Below are positions 26,988 through 34,404 of a DNA stretch of 64,000 nucleotides, one piece after another. The notes under the pieces were generated by a model. That model was not told the origin of the DNA. It saw only the letters and a list, made by a program, of their open reading frames with translations, and did not search any database. Each line of letters opens with the position of its first letter. Position 1 is the stretch's first letter. The stretch comes from Sulfitobacter albidus. Lineage in GTDB: Bacteria > Pseudomonadota > Alphaproteobacteria > Rhodobacterales > Rhodobacteraceae. The stretch is taken from contig NZ_CP073582.1 in assembly GCF_018200035.1 (NCBI RefSeq), positions 1-64,000 on the forward strand, read 5' to 3'. Position numbers and translations under genes: made by a program.

Positions 26988-27004
26988 TTTAGAATAATTC
27001 TAAA
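26988..27004. promoter_or_regulatory. Irr-type iron control element upstream of dps
   Basis: A perfect palindrome TTTAGAA-TAA-TTCTAAA, the consensus I know for Irr boxes (ICE) in alphaproteobacteria. It lies 70-86 bases before dps and overlaps a plausible promoter. Irr usually acts under low iron, so it would hold down this iron-storage gene when iron is scarce. Confidence 0.8.
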
Positions 27005-27073
27005 AATGTCCTTGCCTGCGCGATCCCGGTGTTTATCTTCGTATCAACGGTTTGACCCACACAGGAGTTTCCC

Positions 27074-27544
27074 ATGACACAAACAGCAGCTTCCCTGAGT
27101 AGCGAGGCCCGCGCGACCATTGCGGACGCCCTCAATCAGGCTGTGGCCGAAACAGCGGTGACAACAATGCTCGCGCAGAATTTTCATTGGAACGTGACCG
27201 GTATGGCCTTTGGCCCCCTGCATGATCTTTTTCAGAAGATCTACGAAGATCATTTCATCGGGCAGGACGATCTGGCCGAACGGATCCGCGCGCTTGACGC
27301 CCATGCCCAGGGCACGCTCGCGGGGATGGTCCAGCGGTCAAAGGTGAGTGAACACGCAGGCGAGGCGACCGACCAGCAGATGATAAAGATGCTGATGGAC
27401 GCACAGCAAACGCTTGCCGCGACACTGGCGGAGGCGGGCGCGCTGGCGTCCGAGCATGGAGACACGCTGACGGAGGATTTGTGCATCGCCCGCGGCACTG
27501 AGCACGAGAAATTCGCCTGGTTCCTGCGCGCGCACCTTGCGTAA
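27074..27544 (+). CDS. dps: Dps family ferritin-like DNA-binding protein
   Basis: A 156-residue four-helix mini-ferritin that oxidises and stores iron and protects DNA from peroxide. The ferroxidase ligands His38 (NFHWNVTG), His50 (GPLHDLF), Asp65 and Glu69 (QDDLAERI) occur at the spacing of known Dps proteins. Family-normal length. It has its own promoter region with a perfect Irr box, separate from selU on the other strand. Confidence 0.94.
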   Translation: MTQTAASLSSEARATIADALNQAVAETAVTTMLAQNFHWNVTGMAFGPLHDLFQKIYEDHFIGQDDLAERIRALDAHAQGTLAGMVQRSKVSEHAGEATDQQMIKMLMDAQQTLAATLAEAGALASEHGDTLTEDLCIARGTEHEKFAWFLRAHLA

Positions 27545-27567
27545 GGGCCCGGTCGGCTCTTGCGGGG

Positions 27568-27825
27568 TTAAGCCGGGCCGGTGATCGCCGCGATGGGCGT
27601 TACCTTTTTTCGTGCGCATTTGCGCAGGTATTGGGGTGCCCAATGACTGTAGCTTCCCAGTTGCGCCTGTTGGGCGACAAGCATCTGGACAAAGCCCTGA
27701 CGATGCGTCTCCTTTTTCAGGCTCTTGAACAGGGACTTCTGCGCTTTGGTCATCGAGCAGCCGATGCAATGGCCGCCGCGTTTGAACGTGCACACATCGA
27801 TGCAGGGGCTCGGGGTCTTGGCCAT
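27568..27825 (-). CDS. DUF1289 cysteine-rich small protein
   Basis: An 85-residue protein beginning MAKTPSPCIDVC with Cys8, Cys12, Cys20 and Cys23, the DUF1289 pattern CxxxC...CxGC that suggests metal or Fe-S binding. It ends in a basic, aromatic tail. It is convergent with dps; GGCCCGG (27546-27552) and CCGGGCC (27573-27579) could form a hairpin over its 3' end. A fbpA terminator lies just before its start. Function unknown. Confidence 0.85.
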   Translation of the reverse strand: MAKTPSPCIDVCTFKRGGHCIGCSMTKAQKSLFKSLKKETHRQGFVQMLVAQQAQLGSYSHWAPQYLRKCARKKVTPIAAITGPA

Positions 27826-27860
27826 GGTCGGATACTCTTTGAGTGGTCTTCTACAGGAAA

Positions 27861-27882
27861 AGGCGCGCCCGGGGGCGCGCCT
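27861..27882. terminator. bidirectional terminator after fbpA
   Basis: AGGCGCGCC (27861-27869) and GGCGCGCCT (27874-27882) form a perfect 9-bp stem with loop CGGG. On the minus strand it is followed by TTTT and sits 24 bases after the fbpA stop; on the plus strand a run of six T follows (27885-27890). Confidence 0.85.
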
Positions 27883-27906
27883 GATTTTTTGAACCGGATC
27901 TGAAGA

Positions 27907-28929
27907 CTACTTCCAGCCGGCCTCGTTCAGGATCCGCTGCGCTGCGCCAATGTTGTCGGCGATGTCCGAAAGCGCGATCGCATCGGGCCGGAACAGGCCA
28001 AGCTCTGCGACGGAGGGGGCAAGGCCGATGCCCGGCACTGCGGGGTATTCGTCATTGCCCGCCGAGAAGTATTTCTGCGCCTGTTCGGAGGCCAGATACT
28101 CAAGGAACTTCACCGCGTTGTCGCGGTTCGGCGCATTCTTGGCCACCCCGCCGCCAGAGATGTTCATATGCGCGCCGAAATCATCCTGATTGGGGAACAC
28201 CCATCCGATCTGGTCAAGGCTGTCTGACAGACCGGACACGTCTGTCCGGATGGCGCGGGCAAAATAATAGGTGTTTGACATGGCTATGTCGCACTCGCCC
28301 GACACGATCCCGCGCAATTGGTCGGTATCACCGCCCTGAGGATCGCGGGCAAAATTGCCCACCACGGCTTTGGCCCAGTCTGCCATCGCCGCTTCGCCCA
28401 GATGCGCGGTGAGGGCGGCCGTGATGTTCTGCGTGTAGACGTTGGAGGAGGAGCGGATACAGATCATGCCCGCGTACTCGGGCTTTGCGAGATCCTGATA
28501 GGTCGCGGGCGGATTTTCGACATCGTTTTTGTCATAAAACAGGATGCGCGCGCGCTGGGAGAAGGAGAACCATTCGTTCCCCTCGTCCTGCAGGTAGGCG
28601 GGTATCTTTGCTTCCAACACATCGCTTTCGACCGGTTGCAGCAGGCCCATTTCCTTGGCGCGGGAGATGCGTACCGTGTCGACCGTCAGGAACACGTCGG
28701 CGGGGGAGTTGGCCCCTTCGGCCTGCATCCGGGCGATCAGTTCATCGGCCTTGCCTTCGATGCGGTTGATTTTGATCCCGGTCGCCTCGGTGAAATCAGA
28801 ATACAGCCGCTCGTCGGTGTCATAATGGCGTGACGAGTAGAGATTAAGCTCTCCTGCGTGGCTATCGGCAAAGGCTGCGGCCCCTGTCGCAGTCAGCGCG
28901 AGCGCCAGAATGGGTGTTTTGATCGACAT
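27907..28929 (-). CDS. fbpA: Fe(III) ABC transporter substrate-binding protein
   Basis: A 340-residue periplasmic ferric-binding protein of the FbpA/FutA type. A signal peptide occupies residues 1-21 or so (ending AAAFA). The mature part starts ELNLYSSRHYDTDERLYSDF, typical of the group, and later MSNTYYFARAI carries the paired tyrosines near the iron site. It serves the permease encoded at 21965-23635. A strong terminator follows, and two RirA-like boxes precede it, consistent with iron-repressed expression. Confidence 0.94.
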   Translation of the reverse strand: MSIKTPILALALTATGAAAFADSHAGELNLYSSRHYDTDERLYSDFTEATGIKINRIEGKADELIARMQAEGANSPADVFLTVDTVRISRAKEMGLLQPVESDVLEAKIPAYLQDEGNEWFSFSQRARILFYDKNDVENPPATYQDLAKPEYAGMICIRSSSNVYTQNITAALTAHLGEAAMADWAKAVVGNFARDPQGGDTDQLRGIVSGECDIAMSNTYYFARAIRTDVSGLSDSLDQIGWVFPNQDDFGAHMNISGGGVAKNAPNRDNAVKFLEYLASEQAQKYFSAGNDEYPAVPGIGLAPSVAELGLFRPDAIALSDIADNIGAAQRILNEAGWK

Positions 28930-28953
28930 GGGCTTTTTCCTTCCGGTTAATCC

Positions 28954-28968
28954 TTACTAAAATAGTCA
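28954..28968. promoter_or_regulatory. RirA-like iron box 1 upstream of fbpA
   Basis: TTA-CTAAAATAG-TCA, one mismatch from the TGA-N9-TCA iron-responsive operator of RirA. The inner part ACTA-AAA-TAGT is symmetrical. It lies 25-39 bases before fbpA. Confidence 0.5.
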
Positions 28969-29001
28969 ATTGCAAAGAAATGGCGCTGACGCAAGCCTTT
29001 C

Positions 29002-29016
29002 TGATGAAATTAGTCA
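29002..29016. promoter_or_regulatory. RirA-like iron box 2 upstream of fbpA
   Basis: TGA-TGAAATTAG-TCA, an exact TGA-N9-TCA operator match that shares the TAGTCA end with the box at 28954-28968, 48 bp away. It lies 73-87 bases before fbpA. Confidence 0.58.
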
Positions 29017-29280
29017 GATTTATGCACGCAATTCCAACCTCACATAGTATCCTGTGCCGCGACGAGACCGGGGGGCTCAAAAAGTGGCATTCATTCTCTG
29101 TCGAGGTAAAATTCCGAATTCTCGCGCAGCCTTGCGGGTGTGCCGTTACACCCGGCGAGGACTCAGGCTCGGCCGGGATCGCGCCTGCGCCGCTGCAGGA
29201 CGTGAACAGTGCGCGCGGCCCCGCCACCAGCGGCGGTCCTGAATAGAGATGTGACGATACCTGCGATGCCGGAAAGGCGA

Positions 29281-30345
29281 CTAGCGTAGGCGCTGCTCAG
29301 TCGCTGCGTTGAACAGCATTACATCGGTGGTGGCAAACTCAAGGGACAGTCCGGTCGCTTCCGCCGCTCCCGTGCCGCCCCTGTTCTCCACGATGATCCG
29401 CTCGCCGGTCGGTGTCTTGAGGTAGTCGTAGGACACGCCGCCCAGATGTTCGCGGATGTCGAGCCTTACGCTGCTGTTGCTGTCTTCCCGCACGCTGAGG
29501 TGCTGGGGGCGAAGACCGACAAAGACTTCGGTTCCGTCCGAGGGCAGGCTGACCGGCGCGTCGACCGCGCGCCCGTCCAGCGCTGGAACGGTGACCTTGC
29601 CGCCCTCGACCACGCCACGCAGGAAGTTCATCGCGGGCGACCCGATAAAGCCGGCCACAAATTTATTGTCGGGGTCATCGTACAGGGCCACCGGCGAGCC
29701 GACCTGTTCGATTCGTCCCGCGCGCAGAACAACGATTTTGTCGGCCAGCGTCATGGCTTCGACCTGATCGTGGGTCACATAGATCATCGTCGCGCCGATT
29801 TCGTTGTGCAGGCGCGCGATTTCGACCCGCATATCAACGCGCAGCTCTGCGTCGAGGTTTGACAGCGGCTCGTCGAACAGGAATACCTCGGGTCCGCGTA
29901 CAATCGCGCGGCCGATGGCCACCCTCTGCCGCTGCCCGCCCGAGAGTGCCTTTGGCTTGCGTTTGAGATAATCGCCCAGTTGCAGGATCTCTGAGGCGCG
30001 GGCCACTTTTTCGGTAATCTCGGCCTTGGGTACGCCGTTCATCTTGAGGCCAAAGCCCATGTTTTCCTCGACCGTCATATGTGGATAGAGCGCGTAGGTC
30101 TGGAATACCATCGCCACGCCACGGTCGGCAGGCTCCACATGGGTGACGTCGCGCGCGCCGATCTCGATGACCCCGTCGGAGGTTTCCTCAAGCCCCGCAA
30201 CCATCCGCAACAAGGTCGATTTCCCGCACCCCGAGGGGCCGACAAAGACGCAGAATTCGCCCTCTTCGATTGTCAGATCAATGCCATGGATGACTTGTGT
30301 ATCGCCATAGCGTTTGATGGCTTTCTTGAGGGTGACGCCAGACAT
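29281..30345 (-). CDS. sugar ABC transporter ATP-binding protein (MalK/UgpC type)
   Basis: A 354-residue ATPase for carbohydrate uptake. Walker A GPSGCGKST is near residue 38, the Q-loop is FQTYALYPHMTVEENMGFGL, the signature LSGGQRQRVAIGRA, Walker B VFLFDEP and the switch histidine YVTHDQVEAMTLAD. The C-terminal third is the TOBE/MalK regulatory domain. It is 12 bases downstream of the IclR gene and divergent from the binding-protein and permease genes it most likely energises (31318-34404). Confidence 0.93.
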   Translation of the reverse strand: MSGVTLKKAIKRYGDTQVIHGIDLTIEEGEFCVFVGPSGCGKSTLLRMVAGLEETSDGVIEIGARDVTHVEPADRGVAMVFQTYALYPHMTVEENMGFGLKMNGVPKAEITEKVARASEILQLGDYLKRKPKALSGGQRQRVAIGRAIVRGPEVFLFDEPLSNLDAELRVDMRVEIARLHNEIGATMIYVTHDQVEAMTLADKIVVLRAGRIEQVGSPVALYDDPDNKFVAGFIGSPAMNFLRGVVEGGKVTVPALDGRAVDAPVSLPSDGTEVFVGLRPQHLSVREDSNSSVRLDIREHLGGVSYDYLKTPTGERIIVENRGGTGAAEATGLSLEFATTDVMLFNAATEQRLR

Positions 30346-30357
30346 GGGATCTACTTT

Positions 30358-31143
30358 CTAAGGTTGTGCCGGAAACTGCCAATCCGCCGCCGCCGCGCCA
30401 ATTTGCGCGGTGGTGCGCAAAAGGGCAGGGCGGAAGGCGGTCAGCGCATCCAGAGATTTACGATTGGTCGAGGTGGCGATTGAGGCGGCGCCGATCACAT
30501 GCCCCCGATTGCATCTTATGGGCGCCGCGATCGAGATGATCCCCACTTCATGCTCTTCACGGTCAAAGGCTATCCCTTCGATCGCGATCGTCTTCAGCTC
30601 CGCCGCGAGCGTTTCAGGGGAGGTCAACGTGTGGGGGGTGTAAGGCAGATAGGCCTGCTGCCGTAGGGCGCGGTCACGGGCTTCTGGCGGCAGATGCGCG
30701 AGGATTGCCTTGCCAACACCGGTACAGAATGCCGGCGCAACGCGTCCGGGCTGGGCAAGTGTATCAAACTGGCTGTGCGCGCGGCGCTTGTCGATGAAAA
30801 TCACCTGCCCGCTGTCGATTTGCGCCAGATGCACGGTTTCCCCGGTTTCCGATGCCAGCGTGTCAAGCGCGGGTGCGGCCAATGGCGCGAGAGAGCTTTG
30901 CGCCCAGGCGGCGTGGGCAAGCCGTACCAATCGCAGACCCAGATGATAGGTCTGCGTTTGCCCGTCGTAGCGCAGAAGACCCTGATTGGTGAGTGTCTGC
31001 AAAAAGCGATAGAGTGTTGCGCGAGGGTGCGTGCTGGAGGCGAGCAGCTCGGAAAAACGCACGGGGCGACCGAAGGCTGCGACGGCATCAAGCACGTCCA
31101 TCGCCTTTCCCACGGTCCCATCGCTTTTGACCTGGCTATTCAT
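30358..31143 (-). CDS. IclR-family regulator of the galactoside genes
   Basis: A 261-residue regulator. The N-terminal winged helix (VGKAMDVLDAVAAFGRPVRFSELL; THPRATLYRFLQTL) is followed by the GAF-like ligand domain (GETVHLAQIDSGQVIFIDKR; FCTGVGKAILAHLPPE; GIAFDREEHEVGIISIAAPI). The start at 31143 is chosen because GGAGGATC precedes it; an extension to 31191 adds unrelated residues. It shares an operon with the transporter ATPase and is divergent from the sugar-binding protein gene across a palindrome, which it probably occupies. Confidence 0.9.
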   Translation of the reverse strand: MNSQVKSDGTVGKAMDVLDAVAAFGRPVRFSELLASSTHPRATLYRFLQTLTNQGLLRYDGQTQTYHLGLRLVRLAHAAWAQSSLAPLAAPALDTLASETGETVHLAQIDSGQVIFIDKRRAHSQFDTLAQPGRVAPAFCTGVGKAILAHLPPEARDRALRQQAYLPYTPHTLTSPETLAAELKTIAIEGIAFDREEHEVGIISIAAPIRCNRGHVIGAASIATSTNRKSLDALTAFRPALLRTTAQIGAAAADWQFPAQP

Positions 31144-31172
31144 TGATCCTCCCCGACGCAACAATGTTGCCG

Positions 31173-31201
31173 TTGACAAGGCTACGCACACATCGCATCA
31201 T
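31173..31201 (+). promoter_or_regulatory. candidate promoter for the galactoside operon
   Basis: TTGACA (31173-31178), a 17-base spacer, then CATCAT (31196-31201), a weak -10. The proposed IclR operator begins five bases downstream, where it would cover the transcription start. Confidence 0.4.
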
Positions 31202-31205
31202 TTTC

Positions 31206-31231
31206 AATAGTTGAGATGCGGTCTCACTATT
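31206..31231. promoter_or_regulatory. candidate IclR operator
   Basis: AATAGTTGAGA and TCTCACTATT face each other across TGCGG, pairing except for one extra base in the left arm. It is the clearest dyad in the 174-bp gap between the divergent IclR and sugar-binding protein genes. Confidence 0.5.
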
Positions 31232-31317
31232 TGGAACATTCGGGAGGGTGTTGCGAGGTGTGAGGCAAGCCAGCGGTCCAGCCGCTCGTCTCTGACCAAA
31301 AACTAGGGGAGGACTTC

Positions 31318-32556
31318 ATGTTCAAACGCACCAAGACACTTGTGGCGACGATTGCTGCAACAACCATTCTCGCCGGCTCTGCTTGGGCAGCGGGCGAGCT
31401 TATCATCAATACCGACACTTCCGATCCGGCGCCGAAAAAGGCGTTTGAAGATGTGATCGCAGGGTTCGAAGCGGAATATCCCGACATCGAGGTGACGTGG
31501 AACCTGTTTGACCACGAAGGCTACAAGACCTCGATCCGCAACTTCCTGACGGCGGACGCGCCGGATCTGGCGAACTGGTACGCGGGCAACCGGATGCTGC
31601 CATACGTCAATGCAGGCCTGTTCGAGCCGATCGACGACGTTTGGGAAGAAAACGGCCTGAATGAATCGCTTGCCTCCGCCAAAGGGTCGATGACCATTGA
31701 TGGCAAGGTCTGGGGCGTGCCGTACACCTACTACCAGTGGGGCATTTACTACCGCAAAGACATCTTTGAGGAGCAGGGCATCGACGTGCCCAAGACATGG
31801 GATGATTTCATCGCCGCTGGCGAGACGCTGAAAGCGGCGGGCATTACCCCCATCACCATCGGGACCAAATACCTTTGGACTGCGGGCGGCGTGTTTGACT
31901 ACCTCAACCTGCGCACCAATGGCTATGATTTCCACATGGCGCTGACCAAGGGTGAGGTCGCCTGGACCGATGACCGCGTCAAGGCGACGATGGCCAATTG
32001 GAAGCAATTGCTGGACGCGGATTTCTTTATCGAGAACCACGCGGCCTATTCCTGGCAGGAAGCACTGGCACCGATGGTGCAGGGGGATGCGGCGATGTAC
32101 GTGATGGGCAACTTTGCCGTGGCACCGCTTCGCGAAGCGGGCCTGACGGACGATCAGCTTGGCTTCATGCAGTTTCCGATCATCAACCCCGATGTGCCGG
32201 TGGCCGAAGAAGCGCCCACAGACACGATCCACCTGACGGCCAATGGCAAGAACAAAGAGAACGCCAAGAAATTCCTGGCCTACCTCGCCCGTGCCGACGT
32301 GCAGACCCAGATCAATGAAACACTGGGTCAGCTGCCGATTCACAAGGACAGCACCGTGGGCGACGACAAGTTCCTGCAGGCGGGTTACGAGATGCTGAGC
32401 AATACCGATGGTGGTATCGCGCAGTTCTTTGACCGCGACGCGCCTGCCGAGATGGCAAAGGCCGGGATGGAAGGCTTCCAGGAATTCATGGTGAAGCCGG
32501 ACCGCCTCGACAAGATTCTCGAGCGTCTGGAGAAAGTGCGTGCGCGCATCAACTAA
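31318..32556 (+). CDS. galactoside ABC transporter substrate-binding protein
   Basis: A 412-residue family-1 solute-binding protein with a signal peptide (about residues 1-24, ending AGSAWA). The mature part shows the two-lobed pattern with aromatic stacking segments (YQWGIYYRKDIFEE, WGVPYTYY, YVMGNFAVAP). Neighbouring alpha- and beta-galactosidases and galactose catabolism genes make galactosides the likely cargo, as in the rhizobial Aga system. A stable hairpin follows the stop, which would favour excess binding protein over permeases. Confidence 0.9.
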   Translation: MFKRTKTLVATIAATTILAGSAWAAGELIINTDTSDPAPKKAFEDVIAGFEAEYPDIEVTWNLFDHEGYKTSIRNFLTADAPDLANWYAGNRMLPYVNAGLFEPIDDVWEENGLNESLASAKGSMTIDGKVWGVPYTYYQWGIYYRKDIFEEQGIDVPKTWDDFIAAGETLKAAGITPITIGTKYLWTAGGVFDYLNLRTNGYDFHMALTKGEVAWTDDRVKATMANWKQLLDADFFIENHAAYSWQEALAPMVQGDAAMYVMGNFAVAPLREAGLTDDQLGFMQFPIINPDVPVAEEAPTDTIHLTANGKNKENAKKFLAYLARADVQTQINETLGQLPIHKDSTVGDDKFLQAGYEMLSNTDGGIAQFFDRDAPAEMAKAGMEGFQEFMVKPDRLDKILERLEKVRARIN

Positions 32557-32566
32557 CTGATCCGTG

Positions 32567-32596
32567 AGGGCATCCCGCCACCGTGCGGGGTGCCCT
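32567..32596 (+). terminator. intra-operon hairpin / attenuator
   Basis: AGGGCATCCCGC and GCGGGGTGCCCT form a 12-bp stem with one G-T wobble and loop CACCGT, followed by TCTTCTTTC. It lies between the binding-protein stop and the permease start, where partial termination or 3' end protection of the upstream message is common. Confidence 0.65.
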
Positions 32597-32625
32597 TCTT
32601 CTTTCGTTCCGCGCCGGAGGCTTCG

Positions 32626-33552
32626 ATGACCACAGCTGCCTTGCCAGATACGCATCCCCCAAACCCGAAATCCTACTGGAAGCGTAACCAGCAGCGCCTT
32701 GCGCCCTGGCTCTTTCTCGCGCCCGGCATTGCGATGTTTGTGCTGTATGTCATCGCGCCGATTTTCCAGTCGATCAGTATTTCATTCTACGCCTGGGACG
32801 GGCTGGGGGAGGCCGAGTACATCGGCATCGCGAACTACGTCGAGCTGATGGACGACGAGGATTTCTATACCTCGCTGAAGAACAACGTGATCTGGCTGGT
32901 GCTCTATATGCTTGCGCTGCCTGCCGGGCTGTTCGTGGCGCTGTTTCTGAACCAGACCGTGCGCGGCATCCGCATCTACAAATCGCTGTTCTTTTTTCCC
33001 TTCGTGATTTCCCAGGTTGTGGTCGGTCTGGTGTTCTCGTGGTTCTATGATCCGTCCTTTGGCCTGTTCAACATCGTAACGGGCTGGTTCGGTGCCGATC
33101 CCATCGCGATTTTGGCCGATGAGCGCTATGTCACCTATGGCATCATCGCCGCCGGGCTGTGGCCGCAGACGGCGTACTGCATGATCCTCTATCTGACCGG
33201 CCTCAACGCGGTGGACCCCGAACAGATCGAGGCCGCGCGGCTGGACAACGCCAAAGGCTTCAAGATGCTGTGGTACGTGGTGCTGCCGCAGCTCAAGCCT
33301 GCGACATTCATCGCGGTGGTCGTCACGGTCATCGGCGCACTGCGCTCGTTCGACCTGATCTCGATCATGACCGATGGCGGACCTTACGGCACGTCGAGCG
33401 TGCTGGCCTTTTACATGTATGAACAGGCGTTCAGCGAATATGGTTTCCGCATGGGATACGGCGCGGCCATCGCGGTGGTGCTGTTCGCGATCATGATGAT
33501 CTATATCGCGTTCTTCCTGTGGAAGATGTACCGCGATGAGCGCGGGGGCTGA
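32626..33552 (+). CDS. sugar ABC transporter permease 1
   Basis: A 308-residue MalF-like permease with six hydrophobic segments and the coupling loop EQIEAARLDNAKGFKMLWYVVLPQL. The start ATG 32626 removes twelve leader residues that would lie inside the terminator hairpin. It ends three bases before the second permease starts. It forms the membrane channel with the next gene product for the galactoside system. Confidence 0.92.
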   Translation: MTTAALPDTHPPNPKSYWKRNQQRLAPWLFLAPGIAMFVLYVIAPIFQSISISFYAWDGLGEAEYIGIANYVELMDDEDFYTSLKNNVIWLVLYMLALPAGLFVALFLNQTVRGIRIYKSLFFFPFVISQVVVGLVFSWFYDPSFGLFNIVTGWFGADPIAILADERYVTYGIIAAGLWPQTAYCMILYLTGLNAVDPEQIEAARLDNAKGFKMLWYVVLPQLKPATFIAVVVTVIGALRSFDLISIMTDGGPYGTSSVLAFYMYEQAFSEYGFRMGYGAAIAVVLFAIMMIYIAFFLWKMYRDERGG

Positions 33553-33555
33553 GCC

Positions 33556-34404
33556 ATGTTTCCCAAACCGATAGAAAAAACCTCCTCGGGCGCGCAACTG
33601 GCCTACAAGATCGCGCTGCCGCTGGTGCTGATTCTGTGGCTGCTGCCGCTCATCGCTGTGGCCGTCACCTCCGTGCGGTCGGGCGGGGACATCACGGCGG
33701 GCAATTACTGGGGCTGGCCTACGTCGTTCAACTTCATTGAGAACTACACGGCGATCTTCACCAATACGCCCATCGGGCAATACATTCTCAACAGCTTCAA
33801 GGTGACGATCCCCACGGTGATCGGTGCCGTAGCGTTGTCGTGCATGACCGGCTTTGCGCTGGGGGTGTACCGGTTCAGGGGCAATCTGCTGCTGTTCTTC
33901 ATGTTCGTGGCCGGCAATTTCATTCCGTTTCAGATCCTGATGGTGCCGGTGCGTGATCTCACGTTGGATCTGGGGATGTATAATACCATCCACGGTCTGG
34001 CGCTCTTTCACATCGCGTTCCAGACCGGCTTCTGCACGCTGTTCATGCGCAATTTCATCCGTGCCCTGCCGCAAGAGCTGATCGAGGCGGCGCGTGTCGA
34101 AGGGGTCTCCGAGATCCAGATCTTCTGGTATGTCGTGCTGCCGTTGATGAAGCCCGCGATCGCCGCGCTGTCGGTGCTGATCTTTACCTTCATCTGGAAC
34201 GATTATTTCTGGGCCACCGTGCTGACGCAGGGGGCCGATACGCAACCGATCACGGCCGGGCTTTATTCGCTCAATGGGCAGTGGGTAGCGCAGTGGCATC
34301 TGGTCTCGGCAGGCTCCATCGTGGCGGCGCTGCCGCCGGTGTTGATGTTCTTTGCCATGCAGCGCCACTTTATCGCAGGACTGACACTGGGCGCCGTGAA
34401 ATGA
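33556..34404 (+). CDS. sugar ABC transporter permease 2
   Basis: A 282-residue MalG-like permease with six membrane segments and the EAA loop QELIEAARVEGVSEIQIFWY. Its stop overlaps the alpha-galactosidase start (ATGA), coupling import to hydrolysis in translation. Confidence 0.92.
   Translation: MFPKPIEKTSSGAQLAYKIALPLVLILWLLPLIAVAVTSVRSGGDITAGNYWGWPTSFNFIENYTAIFTNTPIGQYILNSFKVTIPTVIGAVALSCMTGFALGVYRFRGNLLLFFMFVAGNFIPFQILMVPVRDLTLDLGMYNTIHGLALFHIAFQTGFCTLFMRNFIRALPQELIEAARVEGVSEIQIFWYVVLPLMKPAIAALSVLIFTFIWNDYFWATVLTQGADTQPITAGLYSLNGQWVAQWHLVSAGSIVAALPPVLMFFAMQRHFIAGLTLGAVK

Larger units (their letters stand above)
28930..29280. other. 351-bp intergenic region upstream of fbpA
   Basis: No convincing gene. 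It contains two related TNA-N9-TCA iron-box candidates near fbpA (28954-28968 and 29002-29016). An open frame on the plus strand (28980-29246) has no family-like features and lies across the regulatory sites. The end nearer 29280 lies downstream of the sugar ABC ATPase gene; I see only a weak 5-bp GC hairpin (29221-29236) without a T run. Confidence 0.6.

Noticed and set aside
28980..29246. 88-residue open frame upstream of fbpA
   Set aside because: No family-like features, no ribosome site, and it crosses the proposed iron boxes.
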